A stretch of DNA of 64,000 nucleotides from Argyresthia goedartella (Eukaryota > Arthropoda > Insecta > Lepidoptera > Argyresthiidae): NCBI GenBank assembly GCA_949825045.1, contig OX463815.1:29193356-29257355 (forward strand). The letters are read 5' to 3'. A program made the position numbers and the translations under genes. Positions 31,241 to 41,830 of the stretch are shown in pieces. The first letter of the stretch is position 1. Every line of letters begins with the position of its first letter. The notes below the pieces were generated by a model. It saw only the letters and a list, made by a program, of their open reading frames with translations, searched no databases and was not told where the DNA came from.

Positions 31241-32544
31241 GCATACGTAGTTTTTTTACTGTATACGCAGTTGTAATGTGACTAGCTGACGCCTAATACT
31301 AATTGACATCCTATTGAGATAGAAGTGTCACACCTCATCATCTACGACATAACATTTCAAGGAAATTTTATGTTGTTGCTCCACAATTGCCAACAATAGA
31401 ATATTCAGTTCTCTAGGTGACATCTGTCAAAAAACCTTATCAGGTTCTCTGCGACTCAGCAGGTTTATTAGTTTTGCTAAACTCCTCCTACTCAGTAACT
31501 AAAATACATTTCAAATACGACGTAGTTAGTGTCAAATTGAGGTTCAGTTTGTGCGAAAACAGTCACATTTCCACAGTTTCGGTCTATTTGAGTTACTTAT
31601 TGAATAAGGGGGCTGATCACAGTAATTAAAAAGGAAATAAGGGCCTGCCTTTCTACCACAGAAGTTCAGAAGTGTAGAGAAAATCACGCGGATATGCTTA
31701 TTTGAATAAGTAGGTGTAAGAATCGCCGCACACGGACCACAACCACGCCACATTCACTTTTTTCATATAAAAGTGCTTCTGGCGTGGCGTGTGGCAGCGT
31801 TTTGTGGCTCGTGTGATTCTGTGCGGCGACACTAAGCCACTTTCTAGTGTCCGGCGAGCCTAACAAGTAGAAGAAGGGCCACTTTGACCAGTTTAGCAGA
31901 TAAATTAACATTCCTTGGCAGTCACGTCTCTTAGCTCAAAAGGTTATGGGTTTGTTAATGGCGACCTAGTTTTTCTGAGAACACTAAGTGGACATTTTGC
32001 ACGACCATTTTAAAGCAAGGTTGGACGTGCAAATGGACGAAACGCAGGCGTCTAGCTATGGATAGGAGATATTTGTAGACTATTGAAGTTTGGTGGCTTG
32101 AACTGTGGGGAACAATGGACTAGAATTTAGATAGGTAGAGAAAGGTCTGTGGGACCTAGAGCATAAAGCTCAGGCGGCCGGCCGGTGTGATTAAACTTTA
32201 AATTCTCAGTTCCGACAGCAACTCGGACTTGAGTTGCAGAATTCACGAAAAATCTTAAAGTGACGGTTAAATAAAATTGGGCGTGGTGTGGATATATCTA
32301 ATCTTTTTGATCATCGGCCCTAAATAAAATAACAAATTGACGCATCACAATCATAATATATAAGTGCGATGAAATATCGACACCGTATCATTTATTCTTA
32401 TTAGGCAGGTTGTTTGTGTGATGTGATCGATCGATCAGATATTATAGACTTACATTCTTCATCATTATACTGCAAGACAAAGGAATACCAAGAATATAAA
32501 GAAAATATTTTATTAAACGGATGATGAATTAATGATGATGAACG
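31241..32544. other. Unassigned sequence
   Basis: Overlapping short open frames (31417-31911) on both strands have no recognisable motif. At about 31728-31835 TGGCGTG- and GTGCGGCG-type sequence appears in both orientations (GCCGCACACGGACCACAACC; GTGTGGCAGCG), a weak inverted repeat. Confidence 0.4.
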
Positions 32545-32690
32545 GTGTTCAAAAACACCGTGAAGAAACCTTCAATCTTCGTTTAGCTGTGACGATGGGC
32601 TAGCCCCTGCCACGCCTTATGGAGTTTTGAATATCTGTGGGTACATAACTGTACCTCTACCACCCCGTATGGGATAAACCGTGACGCTTT
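32545..32690 (+). mobile_element. SINE family A, 3' part
   Basis: CACCGTGAAGAAACCTTCAA, GACGATGGGCTAGCCCC, GGAGTTTTGAATA and CACCCCGTATGGGATAAACC correspond to the 3' half of family A copies. The tRNA-like head is absent. Confidence 0.6.
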
Positions 32691-32798
32691 AGAGAACAAG
32701 ACAGTAAAATGGCGCAACGAAAGAGAAGGTATGTGTATTTGTCCACGCAAAGCTGCAAAAAACCGTGTTCACACGAATTTTGTACACTGCCTCGGCGC

Positions 32799-33941
32799 AG
32801 TACTTTTTATTTTATTTTGCGATATTTTAGGCTATTTAAAGGAGCGAATTTGAATATTTCGGGTTTTGGATGTCTATTTTTAACCCTCGTGACGTCACTT
32901 GCTCCCAGTTTTGGAACGGTTGTACTTGAGGCTGGTTGTTTCCGATTATAAAACTAAAAAACTATAATTTCAATATTTGTTTACGTTCCGACTGACATCT
33001 GCGTTATCGACTGACAGGAAAACTGTTTACTTAGTTTGACAGTTTTACAGAACAGCCAACTTAACGGCGAAGACAAATGAACTTACATTGTGTTCTACGG
33101 ATATTTCAGTAACCCTGTAGTATTTTTTGATGGGAATAATGGAATTTAGTTCGGAATACCATTATCTCGAAATGGTTTTCTCAGTTGGTTTTCTCTTTTA
33201 TTTTTTACAAAGCCCATTGGTTGACTCCGCCAGACACGACGCGCTGTGTGGTGTATGTACGGGGCGGGAAAGAGAAAGAAAATGCTCTTTCAATCTTTTC
33301 TTAAAAGTGAAAATTGAGGGACGATCTCTAATAGCGCAGGGAAGTGCGTCCACAGTCAGATCGCCCTTAACCTAAACGAGTGTTTGTAAGCGGCAGTGTT
33401 ATGCCGAGGAGTTGAAAGGAGAGACATCATGTGGGATTTCCGGTTGCTATCCTGGGGGAAAGAAACTGGAAACGTTCTCGAAGATCTGTGGGGTAGCGGG
33501 GATTTCGCAAAATATTGAACAGATAGGATTTTGCATATCACGACAAAGGCGGATCGGAAGCCACCCCAACTCCTTGCGATACATTATGTTTTTTACGGAT
33601 ATATTTCTCTTCTACGGCGTAGTTTGTTCAAATTCCCTTCGCCGCTAAGTTGGCTGTTCTGTAAAATTGTCAAGTATCAACAGTTTTCCTGTCAGTCGTT
33701 AACGCAGATGTCAGTCGGAACGTAAACATATATTGATATTACCCACAATACACTTGATTCACCTGAACTGATTCACTTAGGTGCATCAAGTACAATTATA
33801 GTTTTTTAGTTTTATAATCGGAAAGAACCAGCCTCAAGAACACAACAGTTCCAACGTGGTCATCTATTACCCGAAATATTCAAATTAGTTTCGTAAAATA
33901 GCCTAAAATTGCACAAAATATAAAAGCAGTTAGTATTTTTC
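32799..33941. mobile_element. Element with ~250-bp TIRs
   Basis: The left arm (to about 33095) and right arm (from about 33625) are inverse copies. Shared segments are ATTTTAGGCTATTT, AATTTGAATATTTCGGGT, GATTATAAAACTAAAAAACT, TTTACGTTCCGACTGACATC, TGACAGGAAAACTGTT and ACAGAACAGCCAACTTA. The right arm has an extra ~55 bp (about 33745-33800) that is itself a small inverted repeat (ACTTGATTCACCTGA / GTGCATCAAGT). The centre contains a LINE fragment. No transposase. Confidence 0.7.
33265..33385 (-). pseudogene. LINE reverse-transcriptase C-terminal fragment
   Basis: On the minus strand it matches the LINE C-terminus at 50648-50830 (TTAAGGGCGATCTGACTGTG, GCACTTCCCTGCGCTATTAG, TTTTAAGAAAAGATTGAAAG). 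That zone encodes the R-x-W-N-x-LP...FK-x-x-L pattern. It has stop codons and shifts here. Confidence 0.6.
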
Positions 33942-34721
33942 TAGGATGGCCCATCGCCAAAGAACTCTATCCTAACTTGCATTCTACATAGGTTTGCTGG
34001 GTTCGCGTGCCGTAGTCAATAAAGGTCTAAAGAATGTACGTCGAACAAGGATAGGGGATCCACAATTATCTCGGAACCATTCTGGTTAACCCAACCAGTT
34101 GAACTTCCTCATAAATTATGATATAATTCCTGGGGTGGACTCGTTTAACACCTGGTTATAATTACCTATCTCTTTTATAGGCTGGAAGCAATGTTATGTT
34201 ACTCCTATAGGCATTTCCGTGAGCAATCTGTTACTTTCGTTCTAGTTTTTTTGTCAAGGTTTGTAACTTGAATAAATAAAACAAATATAGCCCATTAAAG
34301 GCCCCACCGAGGGGCATAGGCTTTTACTCGAAGTTGACTAAAATTGAGTTATACCATACCCCACGCTGGCTCATAGGGGGGGTGATGACGGGCTACTGGC
34401 AAACCTGATTGTCAGAAGTTTTCAAGCTGCCCTATTAAGATCTTCTGATTCTTTCAAATACAAATATTGAAAATTGGTGCTGACTGAAAATCTGCCTTCA
34501 GCATAATGCTGAGTCAGACGCCATTAATAATGACAGTGGCACACCACGACTGTCATTTAATTTAATTTCATGTGTCATTGCCATTTTTCATTTCTGTGTT
34601 TTGTTTCTTTGTTGTAATTGTAGTGTGCTCACTGTTCTTTTATTAAATGTTTCTTTCTTACTTTATTTCTTTTTTTCTAATATATTTGTAATCTGAACAT
34701 ACGCAGAACGCCAGTAAATGA
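33942..34721. mobile_element. Spacer with SINE family B fragment (34285-34390, minus)
   Basis: The inverse of the family B 3' part: AATATAGCCCATTAAAGGCC, CACCGAGGGGCATAGGC and CCCCACGCTGGCTCA at 34287-34372. The rest, including a T-rich stretch at 34570-34690, shows no gene. Confidence 0.5.
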
Positions 34722-34970
34722 TAGATCAATCCCTAAGTCTAATTGAAAAGGTAATTAATTATCCACGCTCCTAGGGGTCATAGTTCATTGCTAGTCCCGT
34801 TGCAGAATCCACAACCCAGAGACTATCTGTCAGCCGTGATTAGAGATCAATCCCACAGTCTACTTGAACAGGTAATTTACTATCCACCCTCCCAGGGGTC
34901 ATAGCTCATCGCGAGTCCCGTTGCAGAATCCAGAACCCACAGGCCTATCTGTCAGCCATGATTACCTGCT
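34722..34970. repeat. Tandem duplication of ~124 bp
   Basis: Two adjacent diverged units, each with AGATCAATCCC, TCTA(A/C)TTGAA, AGGTAATT, AGGGGTCATAG, AGTCCCGTTGCAGAATCCA and CTATCTGTCAGCC. No open frame spans them. Confidence 0.8.
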
Positions 34971-35344
34971 TTAGCACAGCGGCGTCAGGTAAGCACGAAC
35001 ATGCACGCATCGAGTAAGTAAGCGTATCGAACTATCAGTCAACTTTAATACGAAGGAATAAAGGTCAGCTAAAGTTCACTCAACCGTTCGTATTACCCTT
35101 AAGGTACTGAAGCATTACCATGCGTTCTCTGCAAGATACATTATTTGGAGACCTTTCTATACATATGGTCATAAGGACTGACATCGTTCAGCAGTGGGGT
35201 AGGTTAACCTGCACTACCCTCGTACGTAGGCAATGTGCATGCCTGCAGGCGAGCAATCTTACTGAGCAGGGGCGTCTTCCGCATCAGGATCTTGAGGACA
35301 GGGTGACCATGCAGTTACACTAAATATGAATTTTCATTTCCCAT
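34971..35344. other. Unassigned sequence
   Basis: Open frame 35120-35323 (plus) without recognisable motif. Nothing else seen. Confidence 0.4.
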
Positions 35345-35520
35345 TGTCAAAGAAGCTGCAGTTCCCGGCTACTATCGCTTCGTGGTAGTAGTATCTAGTA
35401 GTCGTAAAACCCCTCCACCAACCCGCACTGAGCCAGCGTGTTGGAGCTCAATGTTACTCGTGTACGGGTAAAGGCCTGTGCCACTTGGTGGGGAAATTAT
35501 TGGGCTACATTTATTATTAT
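35345..35520 (+). mobile_element. SINE family B, copy 2 (5'-truncated)
   Basis: GTTCCCGGCTACTATCGCTT, CGTGGTAGTAGTATC, AACCCGCACTGAGCCAGCGT and CCACTTGGTGGGGAAATTAT match 21930-22090. It ends in (TTA)n at 35508-35528. Confidence 0.65.
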
Positions 35521-35528
35521 TATTATTA

Positions 35529-36619
35529 ATTTATGTCATACAAAGTTTGCCAACGTTAAATCGAAGTTAAGGCATGTTTTCTTAACTTGTATATTTTGGG
35601 TTTTGAACTGTCTCCTTTAGGAGGTTTTTCATATATGTATGTGGTCATTTTACCCCTATACCCCTCTTTGAGATAAGCAGTAGAGATTCTCTTCGAAATC
35701 CTAAAATGTTCAATGACATTATTTTTTCTACCATTCATCGTGGTAGGGCTTTGTAAATCATCATATAGATCTCTCAGTTTCTATGAATATTTCCTGACTC
35801 TAGTTAAAAACAAAACTATGGTTGATTAAAACTATGGTTGATCACAACAAGTGCTGTACAATCAAGCACAACAAGAGGGTCTTCTGCATCAGGATTAAGG
35901 ATGTAGGGAGCAGGGTAACCATAATGTGAAGCTGACATCCGATATTGTTGCTTAGCTTTGCTTTCAGATAGTGACTCGAATCAGCTGCATCTCCAGTGAA
36001 AGCGGCTGTTTTCAGTTAGTGTATATCTCACGTCTATGCATTAATATCCAATGCTAATAGAAGAAGTCAATCTTCTACTCTACAATTTAAACTTTTCATT
36101 AAAAAATATGCATGCAGAACCCTACAAGTGGAAAGGTATTACAGGAACAACACATAAACAGAAGAAATAAATAGGAATAGGCTGTATGGTCTTAAGACTA
36201 TGCCTAAAATACAGGTTTACTCCTAGTTTAGGCTATTCTTACTTTTACCTCTATTATAATTAAGTGACGTATGGTTTTATTCTTGTAATTACCGTTTTTA
36301 TTTAATAAACTAGTTTTTAATTTTATTATTATTTATTACTATGGCCCGTTCTGATGGACGAAGAGAATAAAAATAAAAGGTTTTGTTCAGAGTACTTGGA
36401 ATTAAAACAAAACTGCTTGAATCTATTTTATTCCTACTTTTATTTTATTGATTTATTAAATTTTTATCTTTCTAATTAACGTTGTTTATTAGGACTTAAT
36501 TTTTAATATAATCTGCCCGGTTAAAAAGCGTTTTAAAATCAATGCGCTTTTAAAAAGCCTTTAACTGTTCGTCCGTTACATATTCTACCCATATACACTT
36601 ATGCTCAGTACATGTCATA
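35529..36619. other. Unassigned sequence
   Basis: AT-rich. A short repeat ACAAAACTATGGTTGATTA / AAAACTATGGTTGATCACA at 35810-35845. No gene seen. Confidence 0.45.
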
Positions 36620-37115
36620 AAATATTTTATCTACACACGTATCATAAACCCTCTTTACTGCGTGCAAAAACCGCACGTTACGATCAGCATAATGTTAAAC
36701 TACTTGGTAAAAACTCATTTCTTATCTGAAAAATTACACATTATTACCATTATGTGTAGTTTTTCTACATATAATGACATTCAAATTTCGATCGCCGACG
36801 CCCACCTGCGTGCCGTCCCTAGTTTGTTTGTGAAGTTGGTACTGACATTCAAATTTCGAACGCCGACGCCCGCCTGCGAGAAGTTGGTACTAGAACAAGT
36901 TAAACAAATGCAGAGCCACAATGCCGGTCAAACATGCGGTTCCTGAACACATCAAAGAGAGCTTATGATATGTGTGTAGATAAACTAGTGTATGTAAATG
37001 TACATAATTAGGCATTAAAACTCTCGAGTGATATTATTATGAGACTCGCCTTCGGCTCTTTTCATAAACCCACTCTCGAGTATTAATGCCCTTCATTACG
37101 TAGCAGTCACATAAA
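36620..37115 (-). mobile_element. TIR repeat D, uninterrupted copy
   Basis: About 495 bp. Its inverse is colinear with 15615-15937 joined to 18655-18800, so it represents the state before LINE insertion. Its two halves share inverted stretches (TTATCTACACACGTATCATA versus TGATATGTGTGTAGATAAAC), giving long TIRs. An inner segment is duplicated (GACATTCAAATTTCGA...CGCCGACGCC...CCTGCG at 36778-36825 and 36843-36880). A palindromic zone ACTCTCGAG/CTCGAGTG lies at 37018-37078. Confidence 0.7.
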
Positions 37116-37299
37116 CTACTATAAGATTTATTTGCTTGACTCGTATGAATTTAGCTGTGGTTTTAATAGATCAATAAATAAATAAATATAAATTTTATCC
37201 CCATCACAAATTCGCAACGTCGCTAAAGAAACAAAACTTCAAAAAGTCAACTATCGTAAACTATGAACAAAGAACGAAAAATTCCCACTGAATTAAAAT

Positions 37300-37490
37300 G
37301 GCTAGTATTTAATCGCACTTCAAAAATACTAATTTCCACAGCAAAAAAGGATCAGCAAAACCCTTTTTTTGTTTTAAATATGTGTACTCAAGTTTATGTT
37401 TTAAGTATATTTTTTTGTTCTTGCATGTTCAACCTAACCTGATATTTTCTGTGCAAATCAGTATTTTTGATGTGCAGTGTAATATTTCCC
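37300..37490. mobile_element. Short TIR element, family A, copy 3 (core deleted)
   Basis: GGCTAGTATTTAATCGCAC to GTAATATTTCCC, flanked by a perfect 9-bp duplication AATTAAAAT (37291-37299 and 37491-37499). The GC-rich core is missing: sequence passes from TTCAACCTAACC straight to TGATATTTTCTGTGC. Confidence 0.88.
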
Positions 37491-37499
37491 AATTAAAAT

Positions 37500-38154
37500 A
37501 GCATGGTCACTGTATAGGGTCTGTAGTTGAAACACTTGCCTCAGCCAGCGGTCGGTAGAGCTAGTACCGTCGCTTGCACAGATATGGTCGCTTGTGTCAG
37601 CCAGCCAAGATGCATTTTGCTTCTGATACAATTAATTTCGCTCTGATCAACCTGGCAACATTCCTCTCAGGGCAATGTCACTGGGAATTTGCTGGGAAGT
37701 TGATACAACTCTATTGATGATGCTCTCCAACCGGTAGGTAGCCTTATCACGTTATTCTGATATCTAGGAAATTCAATGATTTAAAAAAAATGTCTAGTCA
37801 TTACACGATTATTTCATGGGAACTGACTTTTATTGCGACTTTGCTTGTTTCAATTCTGACTTCTAGTAATTTTAATCTCTGTTGAAAAATTGGCAATCGG
37901 AAGATTGCATAAAAAATATGCAAAAATCAAAATCTAACTTCTTTATTATCTGTAAATATTGATATACGTTTGGAAAACTACTTACACTGGACCACTGTGT
38001 GAGCAGAGGGGCGAAGAAACTCCCAAAGGATTGAATTTTTATAGGTATCTCTTTTAAATATATTTTTTGTATAGTTGTTTAAGTAGTACAAATATTACAT
38101 ATTAATTATTACAAATAATATTCAATAAAAGTTACCTGGTCTGAAATAGATAGT
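37500..38154. other. Mostly unassigned; LINE 3' hairpin at 37985-38050
   Basis: GACCACTGTGTGAGCAGAGG and GAAGAAACTCCCAAAGGATT at 37989-38033 are a decayed copy of the hairpin block seen at 21630 and 63610. Elsewhere no gene recognised. Confidence 0.45.
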
Positions 38155-38405
38155 TACCTTATAGATACCTTGGACACTATTTACACACATTGATCTAGCC
38201 CCAAACTAGGATTCCCTGTATCTTGGATACTAGACAACGATATACATACTTATATAGATAAATATTATACTTAGATAGATAAACACCATGACTAGGGTAC
38301 AAACATCAGTTCTTATCAAACAAAATATTTGCCCCCACTGGGACTCGAACCCGGGACCCTTGGCTTCGTAGGCAGGGTCACTGCCGACTCAGCCATTCGG
38401 GTCGT
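38155..38405 (-). mobile_element. tRNA-derived SINE, family D, complete copy
   Basis: On the minus strand a tRNA-like head (38404 to 38331) carries a good A box TGGCTGAGTCGG and B box GGTTCGAGTCC. The loop CTACGAA is like tRNA-Arg(ACG). It is followed by a body ATGGTGTTTATCTATC, TAGTATCCAAGATACAGGGA and AGTTTGGGGCTAGATCAATG, ending at a GGTA-type tail. Body-only copies lie at 51537-51640 and 62300-62480. Because the head is fused to a repeated body it is a SINE, not a working tRNA gene. Confidence 0.75.
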
Positions 38406-38971
38406 CAAAATAATAATCATGTTGTTATCGGTCAATATTTCAAAAGTGATCGAAATGACTATATGTCAGAATTACAAGATAACTGCCGGCTACGGGTTCA
38501 GTCGGCGACTGTGACGACTGCTGAAGGCGTCGTCCGTGTGCCCTCAAATAACTCACGATGATGACTCTAATATCTGGGTAACAATAACATAGCGTCACGC
38601 GAAAGATTCAGTGACCCTGTTGTTTTTTTATGCGGCATTACGAATTTACCTACTTTGAAATAGTAGATTGTACAATTGGTGCATAAAAGAAGCCTTTCTT
38701 AGGGTTCCGTACCCGAAGGGTCCCAAACGGGACCCTATTACTAAGTCTCCGCTGTCCGTCCGTCCGTCTGTCACCAGCATGTATACAATGAACGGTGATA
38801 GTTAGACAGTTGAAATTTTCACAGATGATGTATTACTGTTGCCGCTATAAGAAAAAATACTAAAAAACAGAATAAAATTAATGGTTAAGGGGGCTCCCAA
38901 ACAAAAAACGTATTTGTTATTCTCGCGGCAACAGATAGGCGCTTGAAATATTCACAGAATATTTGGTTATA

Positions 38972-40719
38972 CAGTGGTGGTCATATAATTAAGAACGATT
39001 TGTAGTACCAGATATTTTTTTTCAAAACTATGCTATGTGTACTTTTAAGTTCCTTCTTAAAAGTAATTAGTTGCGTTATGAAATAGCTACATCGATAAAG
39101 TAAACGGGATTAGGAGTAAATATTTAAAACATTTACTATTTTTTTTACAAATTTAATTGATTATCGATAATTACAAATTCAAGTAGTAAAAATACTGGAC
39201 AAATAATTAAGAACGATTCTTAAGCTGCTCGAGAGTTGTTTCCGTAGATACTTAGATTTTACAAATCACATTAAATAAGACAGTGACAATTTTAAAAATT
39301 ATAATTTAATACATTTTATTCTAAGTTAATAGTTTGTAGCGTGACCATGGCTTTTAATAACTGCCTTACACCGACGAGGCATTGATTCTATCAATTTTTG
39401 ACATTTTTCAAGAGAAATAGAGCGCCATTCTTCTAAAAAAACGTTATATAACTCAGTTAGGTTACCACATCGTCGATTTGAAACCTTTTTCTTGACTTCG
39501 CACCAAAGATGGTCTATGGGATTTAAATCTGGGCTGTTCGGTGGCCATTCTAAGACAGAAACTGATTGAGATGTGAGGAATTCTTTAACGGTGCGTGCAG
39601 TGTGCTTCGGATCGTTGTCGTGTTGGAATGTCCAAATAATCGGAAGTACGTCTTCAGCATATGGTAACATAGTTTCTTCGAGTATATTTTTGTACTGGAA
39701 TTGATCCATGTTTCCTTCTATCAGTTTAACAGGTCCAACACCATGACCAGAGAAGCATCCCCAAATTTTCACATTTCCACCACCATGCTTTAATGTCATT
39801 TTTGTGTACTTGGGGTCGAATTCTGTATTCGGAGGGCGTCGAACATATCGTTTCCCATCAGAACATACTCTGTTAATTTTTGTTTCGTCAGAGAAAAGAA
39901 CATTTTTCCACTGTCTTGCTGTCCAGCTTTCATACCTCCTAGCAAATGCAAGCCGGGCTTGCCTATGACACTGTTTCAACATGGGCACCTTTCATGCTAT
40001 CCTTCCGTTCAACTTCGCTTCTACCAATCGCCTTCGGATAGTGCGCGCTGAGATCGCTGAAGGGTTATTTTCACCAAAGTATTCTTTTTTTAACTCATTA
40101 GACCCCTTAAAAGGGTATTGTTTTGCCAAACGCACGATATTTCGATCGTCTCGCTGAGATGACTTTCTCTGTTTAGGTACACGAGGAATATTTAAAGTTG
40201 TTTGATGTGTGTTAAAATGCTTCACAGCGTGGAATATATCGTTTTTGAGCACTGCAAATGATTGGCAATCTTTTTATATGACCAATTCATATCGCGAAGT
40301 TTTATTATTACTTCCCTTGTAGATGCATCACAACTTTTATTTTTTCCCATTTTTTTATTATGAAACGATCAACTTTTTGACTTTTACAGAACTAAATGGC
40401 GCCAAAATTACTCGAATAGTGGCCTAGTTACAGAGTGTTCTCTATTTAAATTTGAATAAAAAAATAAACTATCCAGCGTTCTTAATTATGTGGCCAGCCA
40501 GTAAGTTTGCAATAATATGTTAAGATATATTATATACAAAAAGTTTACTTATATAATAATATTGTTGAATTTATCATATTACAACTGTATGCTACGATTG
40601 TGTAAAACAGTTTTACGATACCGAGAGAGATACAAAACGATATGCAATAAGTGTTATTCTCGTAAGTTTGAAAAAAGCTTGTTTTCAAATAGTCGTTCTT
40701 AATTATATGACCACCACTG
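38972..40719 (-). mobile_element. Tc1-like element, IR/DR type, defective
   Basis: Flanked by TA (38970-38971 and 40720-40721). Outer ends CAGTGGTGGTCATATAATTA are exact inverses. A second, similar site occurs about 220 bp inside each end: 39193-39218 (AAATAATTAAGAACGATTC) and, inverted, 40473-40497 (CACATAATTAAGAACGCTGG on that strand). Each terminus thus has two direct copies of ATAATTAAGAACG, the IR/DR layout of elements such as Sleeping Beauty and Minos. Total 1748 bp. Confidence 0.92.
39326..40350 (-). pseudogene. Tc1-like transposase pseudogene with Glu-to-Asp change
   Basis: Minus-strand gene from ATG 40350 (MGKNKSCDASTREVIIKL), about 340 codons as is usual for Tc1. The paired-like HTH (WSYKKIANHLQCSK) is followed by a one-base frameshift near 40245-40255. 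The second HTH zone (ARTIRRRLVEAKLNGRIA) is followed by an in-frame TGA at 39992-39994, likely from a CGA Arg codon. The catalytic part is open: D in LFSDETK, D in FQHDNDPKHTA, and NPIDHLW in place of the usual NPIEHLW. The spacing is 34, but the third acidic residue is Asp (GAC, 39513-39515). The C-terminus ends SHGHATNY with TAA at 39326. Frameshift and stop alone make it inactive. Confidence 0.9.
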
Positions 40720-40871
40720 TATATTCACTTTAAAAATTAAATAAATAAATTAAAATAAAACAAATATTCAAGGGGTGCTCCCATCCAACAAACGTGTTTT
40801 TTGTGCCGTTTTAATATATAATGTTACGGAACCCTTCGTGCGCGAGTCAGACTCGCACTTGGCCGTTTTTT

Positions 40872-41570
40872 TTTGTTGTTTTTTTTTAATGCGGCATTAC
40901 GAATCAACCTACGTAGAAATAGTAGATTATATAAAAGAAGCCATTTTTTATTTATTATTTTTACTTCGAGATTGCGGCGAGGGTGAATTGTTAAGTCGCC
41001 CGTATACCCTCTGCTTCTCACTTGGTTTGCGAGAAAATGTAACGGCTTCACTTGAATATTCCATTGTTTTAGTTTAATCGACACGATACGATATGTTGAA
41101 ACATTGAAGAAGAGATTAGCTAATTCCCGGCACGAAACTTTAAAAATAATAATTAAAACTCGTCAAAGCCGTCAATCTTAAGCCGTACACTTTCATTAAA
41201 ACAGGCAGAAAAATATCTCCAAAAAAGATTGATACCAGTAAGTAAACACAGATATTGCAAGGCAATCAGTAGATAATTAGCGCTCGGTAAGTAAAATTAT
41301 TTTTACTCTCACAGACCGGTCGGGCTGCGCAGTTATTATCAATCAAATTAAATTCCACGCCGGACACTATCCTCTTAATAAATTTAAAGCGGACATTTAA
41401 GCACTTGCACCTTAATTATTTTTGAAGTTGAGACCTTTTAAATGACATTGACTTTGTTGAGGTTGAGGGGTTTTACTTATACATTACTTACATCTACTGG
41501 TAGTCGAATGCAAGTGAAAGAAGTAGCTTGAAAAGTTTGCGTGCTGTGTGCATGTTCCTTTGAATAAAAC
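40872..41570. other. Unassigned sequence
   Basis: After the flank repeat (40889-40944) there is AT-rich sequence with a small open frame (40775-41077) that is partly repeat F. No gene recognised. Confidence 0.45.
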
Positions 41571-41821
41571 GGGAAATATTAAACTGCACATTAAAACTAC
41601 TGATTTGCACAGCAAAATCAGGGCAAAATGCTGCGGTAGCTTAGGTGAGGGGTAAAGCGGGTGAGCGAAGCGAAGCCCCCTTTATCCTTCTTTTTAGGTT
41701 GAACATGTAAGAACAACAAAAAATACTTAAGTACATATAAAATATTTAAAACAAAAAGTGTTTTTGTTGATCCTTTTTGCTCTGCAGATCAGTATTTTTG
41801 ATGTGTGATTAAATACTAGAC
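41571..41821. mobile_element. Short TIR element, family A, copy 4
   Basis: GGGAAATATTAAACTGCAC to GTGATTAAATACTAGAC, flanked by a perfect 9-bp duplication GAATAAAAC (41562-41570 and 41822-41830). The full core is present: GGTAGCTTAGGTGAGGGGTA, GGGTGAGCGAAGCGAAGCCC, TAGGTTGAACATGTAAGAAC. Confidence 0.92.
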
Positions 41822-41830
41822 GAATAAAAC

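Larger units (their letters stand above)
38695..40871 (-). repeat. Dispersed repeat F, split by a Tc1-like element
   Basis: Starts TTAGGGTTCCGTACCCGAAG with GTCCGTCCGTCCGTCTGTCA at about 38757 and ends CGAGTCAGACTCGCACTTGG. The same ends occur inverted at 3314-3895. The middle (38972-40719) is a Tc1-like insertion. The outer flanks are long similar direct repeats (38632-38693 and 40889-40944: GCGGCATTACGAAT...GAAATAGTAGATT...AAAAGAAGCC), possibly an unusually long target duplication. Confidence 0.7.

Noticed and set aside
34722..34970. CRISPR-like array
   Set aside because: Only two long diverged tandem units, no short regular repeats or spacers, and a eukaryotic genome.
38331..38404. Possible tRNA gene (minus strand, good A and B boxes, Arg-like loop)
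   Set aside because: The anticodon stem does not pair well, and the head is fused to a body repeated at 51537 and 62300. It is a SINE head.
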